A stretch of DNA of 64,000 bases from Bacteroidetes bacterium GWC2_46_850. Lineage in GTDB: Bacteria > Bacteroidota > Bacteroidia > Bacteroidales > Dysgonomonadaceae. Positions 9,087-17,413 of the stretch are shown here, one piece after another (position 1 is the stretch's first letter; each line of letters starts with the position of its first letter). The stretch is from assembly GCA_001768325.1 (NCBI GenBank), contig MENQ01000016.1, forward strand, positions 62,001 through 126,000, in the 5' to 3' direction. The translations under genes and the position numbers were made by a program. The notes beneath the pieces are model-generated. The model saw only the letters and a program-made list of their open reading frames with translations, was not told the origin of the DNA and searched no databases.

Positions 9087-10439
9087 ATGATTATGAAGAT
9101 ACGATATGGTGTTATTATTGGTTTATTATTAATTTCCGCTTTGCAAGGTGTTCAGGCAAAAATATATCCTGTCGCAACCCTGGAAGAATTTAACAAAGCA
9201 GTACCCACTCTGGTCCCGGGAGATGAGATTGTGCTAAAAAACGGAGTATGGAGAGATGTGGAACTTCAGTTCTTTGGCAAAGGGTCTCCGGAAGCTCCCA
9301 TTATATTAAGAGCCGACGCTCCCGGAGAAGTCCGCCTTGAAGGAAGATCAGACTTGAAATTAAGTGGCGAATATCTTCATGTATCGGGATTGGTTTTCAG
9401 GAATGGGTATACACCTTCAAGCAGCGTGATTGAATTCAGGAACAAGAATGAAGTGGCAAACAACTGCACAGTTTCAAATTGTGCAATAGAAGGATTTAGT
9501 AATCCGGATAAGAGCAAAAACGATTTTTGGATACAGATAAACGGTAAAAACAACACGGTAGAATATTGCTCCCTCTCGGGGAAGACCAACAAGGGAATGA
9601 CCCTCACGGTGCGGTTGGATTCCTTGACAAGTACGGAAACCAATCACCATATTTATCGCAATTACTTTGGGAAAAGAGAACCCTTGGGAGAAAATGGTGG
9701 CGAAACTATTCAGATTGGCCTTTCTCAGACTTCACACCTGAACGGCTGGACAAAAGTAGAAGAAAATTTCTTCGAGCAGTGCGACGGGGAGTTGGAAATC
9801 ATCTCGGTCAAATCGTGTGAAAACATGATTATCAACAATGTATTTAAAGAATGTAGAGGAATGCTCACGTTAAGGCACGGACACCGGAACATGGTCTACG
9901 GAAACATTTTTCTGGGAAATGGCGTGGAAGGAACGGGCGGTGTACGTGTAATCAACGAAAACCAGAAAGTATTCAACAATTTCTTTTCCGGACTACGGGG
10001 AAGAGGAGTCAGCAGTGCCCTGGTTTTGGTAAACGGTATACCCAACGCAAAACCAAAGGAGTATGATCAGGTGAAAAACGCCGTAATCTTCAACAACACC
10101 TTTTACGACTGTTCAATACCTTTTCAGTTTGGCCACGGAAATGGCCCAAACCGCAACATGCGTCCGCTGAATACAGTTATCGCAAATAACCTTGTTTACT
10201 GTATAAATGAAGATAGTTTAATTCAGACTTACGATAAAACAGACGGCATCAGACTGGAAAATAACCTTATGATAAGCAGAAATGGGAAAATGAAGGGTAA
10301 CAATATGGCCGACGGACAGGTTACGTTGATCAAAAAAGATGATCTGATGATCCCTGTATCTCAATCGGTAGGAGTTTTGCCAAACAATACGCTCCTCGAT
10401 AAAAGCAAATATGGTCCAGCCTGGTGGCAAAAAAAATAA
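9087..10439 (+). CDS. PL6 polysaccharide lyase (alginate lyase/chondroitinase B type)
   Basis: This 450-residue parallel beta-helix lyase is exported (signal ending at LQGVQA; ATG at 9093 is an equally good start). The N-terminus KIYPVATLEEFNKAVPTLVPGDEIVLKNGVW is typical of PL6. Counting from 9093, Lys240 in ISVKSCENM and Arg261 in TLRHGHRN sit 21 residues apart, the same spacing as the catalytic Lys250/Arg271 pair of chondroitinase B. NGGETIQIG supplies probable calcium or substrate ligands. PL6 enzymes cut at uronic acids (mannuronate, guluronate or iduronate) by beta-elimination. In this island it would generate unsaturated ends for the GH88/GH105 hydrolases. Which uronate it prefers is not visible. 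Confidence 0.88.
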   Translation: MIMKIRYGVIIGLLLISALQGVQAKIYPVATLEEFNKAVPTLVPGDEIVLKNGVWRDVELQFFGKGSPEAPIILRADAPGEVRLEGRSDLKLSGEYLHVSGLVFRNGYTPSSSVIEFRNKNEVANNCTVSNCAIEGFSNPDKSKNDFWIQINGKNNTVEYCSLSGKTNKGMTLTVRLDSLTSTETNHHIYRNYFGKREPLGENGGETIQIGLSQTSHLNGWTKVEENFFEQCDGELEIISVKSCENMIINNVFKECRGMLTLRHGHRNMVYGNIFLGNGVEGTGGVRVINENQKVFNNFFSGLRGRGVSSALVLVNGIPNAKPKEYDQVKNAVIFNNTFYDCSIPFQFGHGNGPNRNMRPLNTVIANNLVYCINEDSLIQTYDKTDGIRLENNLMISRNGKMKGNNMADGQVTLIKKDDLMIPVSQSVGVLPNNTLLDKSKYGPAWWQKK

Positions 10440-10444
10440 AAGCA

Positions 10445-11818
10445 ATGAAAGAAAGGATTTTAATTATTTCAATTTTATTTGTTTTCTGTAGCGCATTGGC
10501 AGCAGGAAAAGATTTTAATGTCAAAGATTTTGGAGCGAAAGGAAATGGGAAAACCATGGATTCTCCAGCTATTCAAAAGGCAATAGACAGATGTGCCAAA
10601 AGTGGCGGAGGAAGAGTAATTGTTCCCCAAGGTACCTATCTTTGTGCAACCATTGTACTGAAAGATAATGTGACACTTTTCGTTCAGAAAGATGCACTCC
10701 TACTGGGAACAACGGATATAAACGCTTACAAAAATCTGGATCCCTTTACCGAAGGATTGGGTATTGAAGTCGGCTCTGCATTTATCGTTGCGATAGATGC
10801 GAAGAACGTCGGGCTGGAAGGAGAAGGGATAATCGACGGACAAGGCTCCGCATTGAAAGCGAAACATATTGAAACAGACACGAGGCCCGAAGGCCAGCGA
10901 TGGGGATTAAGGCCCTTTTTGTTGCGTATCGTGCGGTGCGACGGGGTAAAAGTAAAGGACATTACCCTGAAATATGCCGGGGCATGGACATCTCACTATT
11001 TCCAAAGCAGAAATATTGAGATTGATAATGTCAAAATTCAAAGTGTGGGTGTAGCCCATAACGATGGCATCAACATCGACGGCTGTCAGGAAGTCAGCAT
11101 ATCAAATTGTGATATCGTGAGCGGAGATGATGCACTCTGCTTTAAATCGACATCCGCGAAAATGCCCTGCAGGAACATCGTTGTGGACAATATGCGTCTG
11201 AAAAGCAATCAGGCAGGGATCAAAATGGGCACAGAGTCGATGGCTGGTTTCGAGAATATTAAAATTACAAATTGTCATATCTATGATACCAAAAACGGTG
11301 GAATCAAGCTTTTCACGGTCGATGGCGCAAAACTGAGGGACATTATCATTGAAGATATCACCATGGAGAATGTGAGGACGCCCATGATGTTCCGGCTTGG
11401 AGCCCGACTGAATGTTTTCAGAAAAAACGAAGATGTACAACAACCCATCGGTTTATTCGAACGGGTATTGGTCAAAAATGTAAAGGCTGTTGCAGACGAT
11501 AATTCGCAGCTAAACCCTCCAACCGGAATATTAATCACCGGCATCCCGGGCCATTACATCACCGACCTGAGATTGGAAAATATTGAGATCACCTTGTTGG
11601 GTACGGGTACCGAAGAGCACGCGGAACGTGTGGTACAGGAAGCAATTTCGGAGTACCCGGAGGTGAAGACGTTTGGTCCCTATATTCCTGCCTATGGCAT
11701 ATGGGCCCGTCATGTGAAGAACCTGGTGCTTAAAAACGTAACATTCCATTTGAAGAATCCCGATTTTCGACCGGAATTCATCTTTGATGATGCAGAGAAA
11801 GTGGAGATACACCGATAA
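10445..11818 (+). CDS. GH28 polygalacturonase-family glycosidase, exported
   Basis: This 457-residue protein starts at ATG 10445 with a signal peptide (KERILIISILFVFCSALAAG). It lies only 5 bp after the PL6 stop; an in-frame start at 10424 overlaps PL6. The family hallmarks are VKDFGAKGNGKTMDSPAIQKAID at the barrel start, N206-D-G-I-N-I-D212 (variant of NTDGID) and SGDDALCFKS with Asp228-Asp229. NQAGIKMGT replaces the usual GHG box and GGIKLFT stands for the RIK box. Family activities include exo- and endo-polygalacturonase, rhamnogalacturonan hydrolase and xylogalacturonan hydrolase. The altered GHG box speaks against a plain endo-polygalacturonase. It probably acts in the periplasm on uronate oligosaccharides. 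Confidence 0.88.
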   Translation: MKERILIISILFVFCSALAAGKDFNVKDFGAKGNGKTMDSPAIQKAIDRCAKSGGGRVIVPQGTYLCATIVLKDNVTLFVQKDALLLGTTDINAYKNLDPFTEGLGIEVGSAFIVAIDAKNVGLEGEGIIDGQGSALKAKHIETDTRPEGQRWGLRPFLLRIVRCDGVKVKDITLKYAGAWTSHYFQSRNIEIDNVKIQSVGVAHNDGINIDGCQEVSISNCDIVSGDDALCFKSTSAKMPCRNIVVDNMRLKSNQAGIKMGTESMAGFENIKITNCHIYDTKNGGIKLFTVDGAKLRDIIIEDITMENVRTPMMFRLGARLNVFRKNEDVQQPIGLFERVLVKNVKAVADDNSQLNPPTGILITGIPGHYITDLRLENIEITLLGTGTEEHAERVVQEAISEYPEVKTFGPYIPAYGIWARHVKNLVLKNVTFHLKNPDFRPEFIFDDAEKVEIHR

Positions 11819-11863
11819 CACACTGACAATGAATGAATATAATAACAAATTAATAAATTAACT

Positions 11864-13033
11864 ATGAGAACTTTTTTTACATTGTTGCTTCTGGCCGTGT
11901 CCCTCCTTCTTATGAAGTCTTGTACCAAGGTCGATCCGGTGACAAAGATTGTACAGGATCAACTAAAAGAGGAAATACTGAAAAGGGCGGAGAGTAACCT
12001 GAACGAACAACCCATCACAGTAACTGCTTTTCGGAGCGAAAGAAGCGCGGGAGGAAGTCATGATTTTTATTCGGAAGGCGATTACTGGTGGCCGGATTCG
12101 TTAAACCCGGAAGGGCCCTATGTACAACGTGACGGCCAGACGAATCCCGACAATTTTGTGGCACACCGGCATGCAATGATCCGGTTCAGCACATTGGTCG
12201 GCAACCTGACGTCGGCCTATCTGCTGACAAAAGACCGGAAATATATTGATGCTGCACTGGTACATGTACGGGCCTGGTTTATCAACGAAGAGACCCGAAT
12301 GAACCCGAGTCTGCTTTATGCACAGGCAATCAAAGGCATCACAACCGGTCGAGGAATAGGGATTATCGATACCATTCACCTGATTGAGGTTGTGCAATCG
12401 TTATTAAAAATGGAAGAACAGGGATTACTATCGGAAGAGGATATGGAAGGTACCAAACGCTGGATTTCCGAGTATTTGACGTGGCTGACCACGCATCCGA
12501 ATGGAATAGCCGAGATGAATGCACAAAACAACCACGGCACTTGCTGGGTGATGCAGGCTGCCATCTTTGCAAAATATACCGGCAACAAGGAAGTGCTGGA
12601 TCTCTGTTCAGATAGGTATAAAACAGTTCTTCTGCCGGATCAGATGGGAACAGATGGAAGTTTTCCTCGTGAGTTGCGCAGAACCAAACCATACGGATAT
12701 TCACTTTTTAATCTCGATGCCATGGCTACGGTTTGTCGGATATTGTCGACAGAAGAGGATAACCTGTGGGCATATACCACACCGGACGGAAAAAATATAC
12801 AGAAAGGGTTTGATTTCTTGGTGCCCTTTGTCATCGATAAATCCGCGTGGGAATATAAACCCGATGTAATGTACTGGGATGAGTGGCCTGTCGCGCAACC
12901 TTTCCTTTTCTTCGGGGCAATCGGATTAAAGAATGAAACATACCTTGAGGTGTGGAAAACACTCGACCATTTTCCTGAAAACGACGAGGTGATCCGCAAC
13001 CTGCCCATACGCAATCCAATCATATGGTTTTAA
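11864..13033 (+). CDS. Alginate_lyase-domain (PF05426) lipoprotein lyase, PL5/PL38-like
   Basis: This 389-residue protein has a hydrophobic leader ending in LLLMKSC, an atypical lipobox, so it is probably a lipoprotein. The fold is an all-helical toroid: DYWWPDSLNPEGPYVQRDG, MIRFSTLVGNLTSAYLL, LLYAQAIKGITTGRGIGIID and GTDGSFPRELRRTKPYGYSLFNLD. AQNNHGTCW contains Asn222-Asn223-His224, matching the Asn/His neutraliser and base region of alginate_lyase-domain enzymes. PL5 members cut polymannuronate and PL38 members cut polymannuronate or glucuronan. Placement in PL38 is inference. It follows GH28 by 45 bp and precedes GH31 by 45 bp. It complements PL6 as a second lyase of a different fold. Confidence 0.8.
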   Translation: MRTFFTLLLLAVSLLLMKSCTKVDPVTKIVQDQLKEEILKRAESNLNEQPITVTAFRSERSAGGSHDFYSEGDYWWPDSLNPEGPYVQRDGQTNPDNFVAHRHAMIRFSTLVGNLTSAYLLTKDRKYIDAALVHVRAWFINEETRMNPSLLYAQAIKGITTGRGIGIIDTIHLIEVVQSLLKMEEQGLLSEEDMEGTKRWISEYLTWLTTHPNGIAEMNAQNNHGTCWVMQAAIFAKYTGNKEVLDLCSDRYKTVLLPDQMGTDGSFPRELRRTKPYGYSLFNLDAMATVCRILSTEEDNLWAYTTPDGKNIQKGFDFLVPFVIDKSAWEYKPDVMYWDEWPVAQPFLFFGAIGLKNETYLEVWKTLDHFPENDEVIRNLPIRNPIIWF

Positions 13034-13078
13034 TCGGCACATAATAATAAGTATATAATAATCAGCATATAAAATAAA

Positions 13079-15214
13079 ATGAAGAAAATAATATTGAGTG
13101 TAACCTTCTTCCTTACAGCGTTGTTAATTTCGGCACAAGTGAACTGGCAACAGGTGGAACCTGGTGTTTGGAAAGGAATTGTGGGAACTCCCGAGGCATA
13201 CTCTTTATTGGGTGTGGCCGGTATTTCCCCGCAATCCGAGGCGTTAAAGAAAATGCCGGATGTAAACTTTCCTGCATTCGGGAATGAGGTGGTGGGAGCA
13301 GTATCCGACGGCAAAACATCGTTGCGGATACCGCTGGTAAGAGGAGAGCAATTGTATGGCTTTGGGCTGAATTTTCAGACAGTGCATCAGCGGGGAAAAA
13401 TTCTGAACCTGCATGTGGATCATTACGGTGGGAAGGATAACGGACGGACACATGCGCCGATTCCCTTTTACGTTTCCAGCCAGGGATACGGCGTATTGGT
13501 GAATTCCGCCCGCTATCTGACGGTTTACGCAGGAACAGGCGTCCGAAAAGATAGCCCCAATGCCCCTGTTGCACAAGATAGAAATACCGATAAAAAATGG
13601 TCGTCACGTCCCTATTCCGATGCTGTGGAGATCCTGGTCCCCGCCGAAGGTGTGGAAATTTACCTGTTTGCAGGTCCTACCCCAATGGACGCGATCCGCA
13701 GGTATAACTTATATTGCGGTGGAGGCACCCTTCCTCCACGCTGGGGATTGGGTTTTACCCAGCGTACACAACGACTTTATACCGATGAGCAGGTGAAGGA
13801 AGAGGTGGCACTGTTTGAAGAAAAAGGGTTTCCACTCGATTACATCGGTCTGGAACCGGGGTGGCAAAGTAAAGCTTATCCTTGCACGTTTGAATGGGAC
13901 AAAGGAAGATATCCCGATCCGGCAGGTTTTGTAAAAGAGATGGCGGAGCACGGCGTGCGCATCAATTTATGGACCAACCCCTATATCTCTCCGGCATCCG
14001 GCATTTATAAGGAGATGGTTCCGCTAAGTGGTTCACACACGGTTTGGAACGGAATTATTCCCGACTTTTCTTTGGAAAGGACACAAAAAATATGGACGGG
14101 AAAACTGAAAAAAGAGCACGTGTCCATCGGCGTCAGCGGTTATAAAATTGATGAAGTAGATGGTTATGATCACTATCTGTGGCCGGATGTAGCAACCTTC
14201 CCTTCCGGGTTAAGTGCAGAACAGATGCGTCAGACCTATGGTTTATGGGTCCAGAAAATAACTGCCGATATGTACCGCGAGCAAAATGTAAGAACATTTG
14301 GTCTGGTAAGAGCTTCCAATGCAGGTGGAAATTCTATGCCCTACGTCATCTACAACGATTATTACAGCCATGAAGATTTTATCACCGCATTAATCAACAG
14401 CGGGTTCAGCGGTGTACTATGGACGCCGGAAGTCAGGGGTTCCAAAACCGGTGAGGAGTGGTTAAGACGGTTCCAGTCGGTGGTTTTTTCACCCATGGCC
14501 ATGATCAACGCCTGGTCCAGCGGAACAAAACCCTGGTCGTTCCCTGAGGTAAGCGAAAGCGTAAAAGAATATGCCCTTCTGCGGATGCAGATGATGCCCT
14601 ATTGGTACACCGAGTTTGCAAAGTATCGTTTTGAAGGCACTCCTCCCTTTAGAGGGATGAACCTGGAGCCGGGTTTCAATGTAAAGGTGACCGAAGAAGT
14701 TCTATCTCAAAATCTGGAAGACAATCCTTATTTGGAAGCTGTAAACAAAGAAGTAAAAGACCAGTATATGGCCGGGGAATACCTCCTGGTGGCTCCCCTG
14801 TTTGTGGGTCAGGAATCACGCAACGTGATCCTCCCCCAAGGAAACTGGTATGACTTTTACACGGGCGAATATGTCGGAAATGGTGAGGTTATCACCGTAA
14901 CACCCGGGTTGGAGAAAATACCGGTATATGTGAAAGATGGCGGCATCATACCCATGATGGCTCCCCTGTTGCACGCACCGAAAGCGGGTGATATAGTCGA
15001 TCTTGAAGTCCGTCATTACGGGACAAAACCAAACAGCTATTTGCTTTACGACGACGATGGCGAAACATTTGATTATGAGAAGGGAGCATACTCCTGGAGA
15101 ACGTTGACGGTGAAGGCAGATAAAAAGAACAGACTGATTGGAGAAATCTCCAAAGCAGAAAAGAACAAGCCTAACACAATCGGCAAAGTAAAGTGGAAAT
15201 TCATGACAAAATAA
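13079..15214 (+). CDS. GH31 alpha-glycosidase, exported
   Basis: This 711-residue enzyme has a short signal (KKIILSVTFFLTALLISAQ). An N-terminal beta-sandwich (to about 200) precedes the catalytic barrel starting at PRWGLGFTQRTQRLYTD. The nucleophile is Asp358 in YKIDEVDG. Asp427 in IYNDYYSHEDF is the candidate acid/base, although the usual WxGD context is missing. The C-terminal beta domains include VAPLFV and QGNWYDFYTGEYVG. GH31 enzymes act on alpha-glucosides, alpha-xylosides, alpha-galactosides or sulfoquinovosides. The unusual acid/base setting (IYNDY rather than W-GD) resembles less-studied branches, so alpha-glucosidase should not be assumed. It overlaps nothing; GH36 begins 20 bp later. 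Confidence 0.88.
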   Translation: MKKIILSVTFFLTALLISAQVNWQQVEPGVWKGIVGTPEAYSLLGVAGISPQSEALKKMPDVNFPAFGNEVVGAVSDGKTSLRIPLVRGEQLYGFGLNFQTVHQRGKILNLHVDHYGGKDNGRTHAPIPFYVSSQGYGVLVNSARYLTVYAGTGVRKDSPNAPVAQDRNTDKKWSSRPYSDAVEILVPAEGVEIYLFAGPTPMDAIRRYNLYCGGGTLPPRWGLGFTQRTQRLYTDEQVKEEVALFEEKGFPLDYIGLEPGWQSKAYPCTFEWDKGRYPDPAGFVKEMAEHGVRINLWTNPYISPASGIYKEMVPLSGSHTVWNGIIPDFSLERTQKIWTGKLKKEHVSIGVSGYKIDEVDGYDHYLWPDVATFPSGLSAEQMRQTYGLWVQKITADMYREQNVRTFGLVRASNAGGNSMPYVIYNDYYSHEDFITALINSGFSGVLWTPEVRGSKTGEEWLRRFQSVVFSPMAMINAWSSGTKPWSFPEVSESVKEYALLRMQMMPYWYTEFAKYRFEGTPPFRGMNLEPGFNVKVTEEVLSQNLEDNPYLEAVNKEVKDQYMAGEYLLVAPLFVGQESRNVILPQGNWYDFYTGEYVGNGEVITVTPGLEKIPVYVKDGGIIPMMAPLLHAPKAGDIVDLEVRHYGTKPNSYLLYDDDGETFDYEKGAYSWRTLTVKADKKNRLIGEISKAEKNKPNTIGKVKWKFMTK

Positions 15215-15234
15215 CAACAGCTAATCAAAAAAAA

Positions 15235-17409
15235 ATGATTCGTAAAAATATAGGACTTTTCATCCTGCTGTTTACCTGTCTTGTCATACAGGCACAGGAT
15301 TCCCCTGTTGCAAAAAAGATATTCAACATCACATCGGGAGAATTGAAACTGACGTTGATGGTGGGTAACGATGACCGGCTTTATCAGCTTTACTTTGGCA
15401 ATGCAGATGTCAATGTAGAAATACCAAAGAAGCTTCCTACACGTGAATGGGAATTTTTGCCACCCTATGGAAACGGGGTACTTACCGAGCCGGCTATCCA
15501 GGCAACACACGCCGACGGTAATACATCCACCGAGTTTCATTACGTGAACCACAAAACGGAAGCGCTGCCGGATGGACAGGAACTGACCACGATTTATTTA
15601 AAAGATCCGGTCTATCCATTTTATGTGGAAATCTACCTGAAATCGTATCCAAAAACCAATATCCTGGAGATATGGAATTCCATTTCACATGATGAAGAGG
15701 ACAAAATTACCCTGTATCGCTATGCTTCGGCATCACCTGTTTTAAAAGCCAAAGAGTACTGGATGACACAGTTTATCGGAAACTATAAACGGGAAGCAAC
15801 GCTATCAGAGGAAAAATTGTCGGAAGGGACGAAGATCCTTGATTCGAAACTCGGAATACGGGCAACGCAAATGCGCATTCCTTCCTTCTTGCTCTCTCTG
15901 AATCAGAAAGCAGAAGAAAACAGCGGTGAAATTTTTGGGGCATCACTGAGCTGGCCGGGCAGTTTTCAACTGGCTTTTGATATGGACTGGAATAAAAACC
16001 TGCGGGTCCTGACCGGTATAAATCCTGTGGGAGCACAGTACCATCTGTTGAAAGGGGAAAAATTTGATACCCCCCCCATTGTATGGGCATACAGCAGGAG
16101 CGGAAAGGGCGACATCAGTCGGAAATTTCATCGCTGGTCCACTGATTATGTCATCAGAGATCCACAGAAGGATCGCCCTATTTTACTTAACAACTGGGAG
16201 GCAACGCATACTGATTTTGATGAAGAGAAACTGACCGCTCTTTTTGAAGGAGCGCAACAGGTGGGTGCCGAGCTGTTTTTGCTTGACGACGGCTGGTTTG
16301 GAAATGACGAATTTTCCCGTGACGACGACAAGAGAGGATTGGGAGACTGGCAGGTTTCCCAGAAAAAACTACCGAACGGATTTTCTTATTTGGTGAAGGA
16401 AGCCAAAAAAAGAAACATTGATTTTGGAATCTGGATCGAGCCGGAAATGGTCAATCCCAAGAGTGCGCTTTACCAAAAACATCCGGACTGGATCATTACG
16501 CAACCAAAGCGGGAACCCATTCTGGGTCGAAACCAGGAGATTCTCGACCTGACCCGTCCCGAAGTACAGGCATTCGAATGGAATGTAATAAATGACATAT
16601 TACATCCCAATCCGGGCATAGCCTATGTGAAATGGGACTGCAACCGCTATGTGACACAACCGGGATCAAACTATCTTCCGGCAGACGAGCAAAGCCATCT
16701 TTTGATTGATTACAACCGGGAGTTGTTAAAGCTGATGGACCGTTTTGCCACGAACTTTCCCAATGTCATGGCAATGATCTGCTCCGGAGGTGGAGGTAGA
16801 GTCGATTTTGGTTCGCTGAAATACTTCCATTCATTCTGGCCAAGCGACAATACTGATCCGATTCAACGCGTAAAAATCCAATGGGGGTTTTCTCATTTCT
16901 TTCCGGCAAGCACCATCTCTTCGCACGTGACCCGCATGGGAAAAGCAAAAATGAAGTTTGCCATCGATGTGGCTTTGAGCGGAGCATTCGGCGTAGACCT
17001 CGCATTGGACAATGCCACACCCGAAGAACGCGAACAAATAGCGGAAGGGATCAGGATTTATAAAAGCACCATCCGTAATCTGGTGATGTCGGGAGAACAG
17101 TACCGTCTCCTCTCCCCGTATGACAGTCCCACCGCTTCATTGAGTTATGTTTCTCGAGACAAAGATCAGGCGGTCCTTTATATTTACCAGATCGAAGACG
17201 GGAACACTCCCACAATTTTCTTGAATGGCCTGAAAAAAGAAGGAGAATATCTCGTCAGGGAAATCAATCTTCCCAAAGGGGCTGTTTCGAAATTTCAAGC
17301 AAATGAGAAACAATTAACCGGCCTGGAATTGATGGAGAAGGGAATAGAAAATCCATTGACTAAAAAATACGAGAGTGCCCTATTTGAAATAAGTATAGTA
17401 AAAAAATAA
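15235..17409 (+). CDS. GH36 alpha-galactosidase, exported
   Basis: This 724-residue GH36 enzyme removes alpha-D-galactosyl (or GalNAc) residues with retention. ATG 15235 gives a clean signal peptide (RKNIGLFILLFTCLVIQAQ); an in-frame start at 15193 would overlap GH31. The N-terminal beta-supersandwich runs to about residue 320. The barrel opens with NNWEATHTDFDEEKL and LFLLDDGWFG. The nucleophile is Asp468 in KWDCNR and the acid/base Asp538 in PSDNTDPIQR, both canonical. GIWIEPEMVNPKSALYQ is also diagnostic. The next gene starts 4 bp after the stop, implying tight co-translation. Confidence in the family is very high. The natural substrate is probably a galactosyl branch of the same polysaccharide. 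Confidence 0.93.
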   Translation: MIRKNIGLFILLFTCLVIQAQDSPVAKKIFNITSGELKLTLMVGNDDRLYQLYFGNADVNVEIPKKLPTREWEFLPPYGNGVLTEPAIQATHADGNTSTEFHYVNHKTEALPDGQELTTIYLKDPVYPFYVEIYLKSYPKTNILEIWNSISHDEEDKITLYRYASASPVLKAKEYWMTQFIGNYKREATLSEEKLSEGTKILDSKLGIRATQMRIPSFLLSLNQKAEENSGEIFGASLSWPGSFQLAFDMDWNKNLRVLTGINPVGAQYHLLKGEKFDTPPIVWAYSRSGKGDISRKFHRWSTDYVIRDPQKDRPILLNNWEATHTDFDEEKLTALFEGAQQVGAELFLLDDGWFGNDEFSRDDDKRGLGDWQVSQKKLPNGFSYLVKEAKKRNIDFGIWIEPEMVNPKSALYQKHPDWIITQPKREPILGRNQEILDLTRPEVQAFEWNVINDILHPNPGIAYVKWDCNRYVTQPGSNYLPADEQSHLLIDYNRELLKLMDRFATNFPNVMAMICSGGGGRVDFGSLKYFHSFWPSDNTDPIQRVKIQWGFSHFFPASTISSHVTRMGKAKMKFAIDVALSGAFGVDLALDNATPEEREQIAEGIRIYKSTIRNLVMSGEQYRLLSPYDSPTASLSYVSRDKDQAVLYIYQIEDGNTPTIFLNGLKKEGEYLVREINLPKGAVSKFQANEKQLTGLELMEKGIENPLTKKYESALFEISIVKK

Positions 17410-17413
17410 TCAC

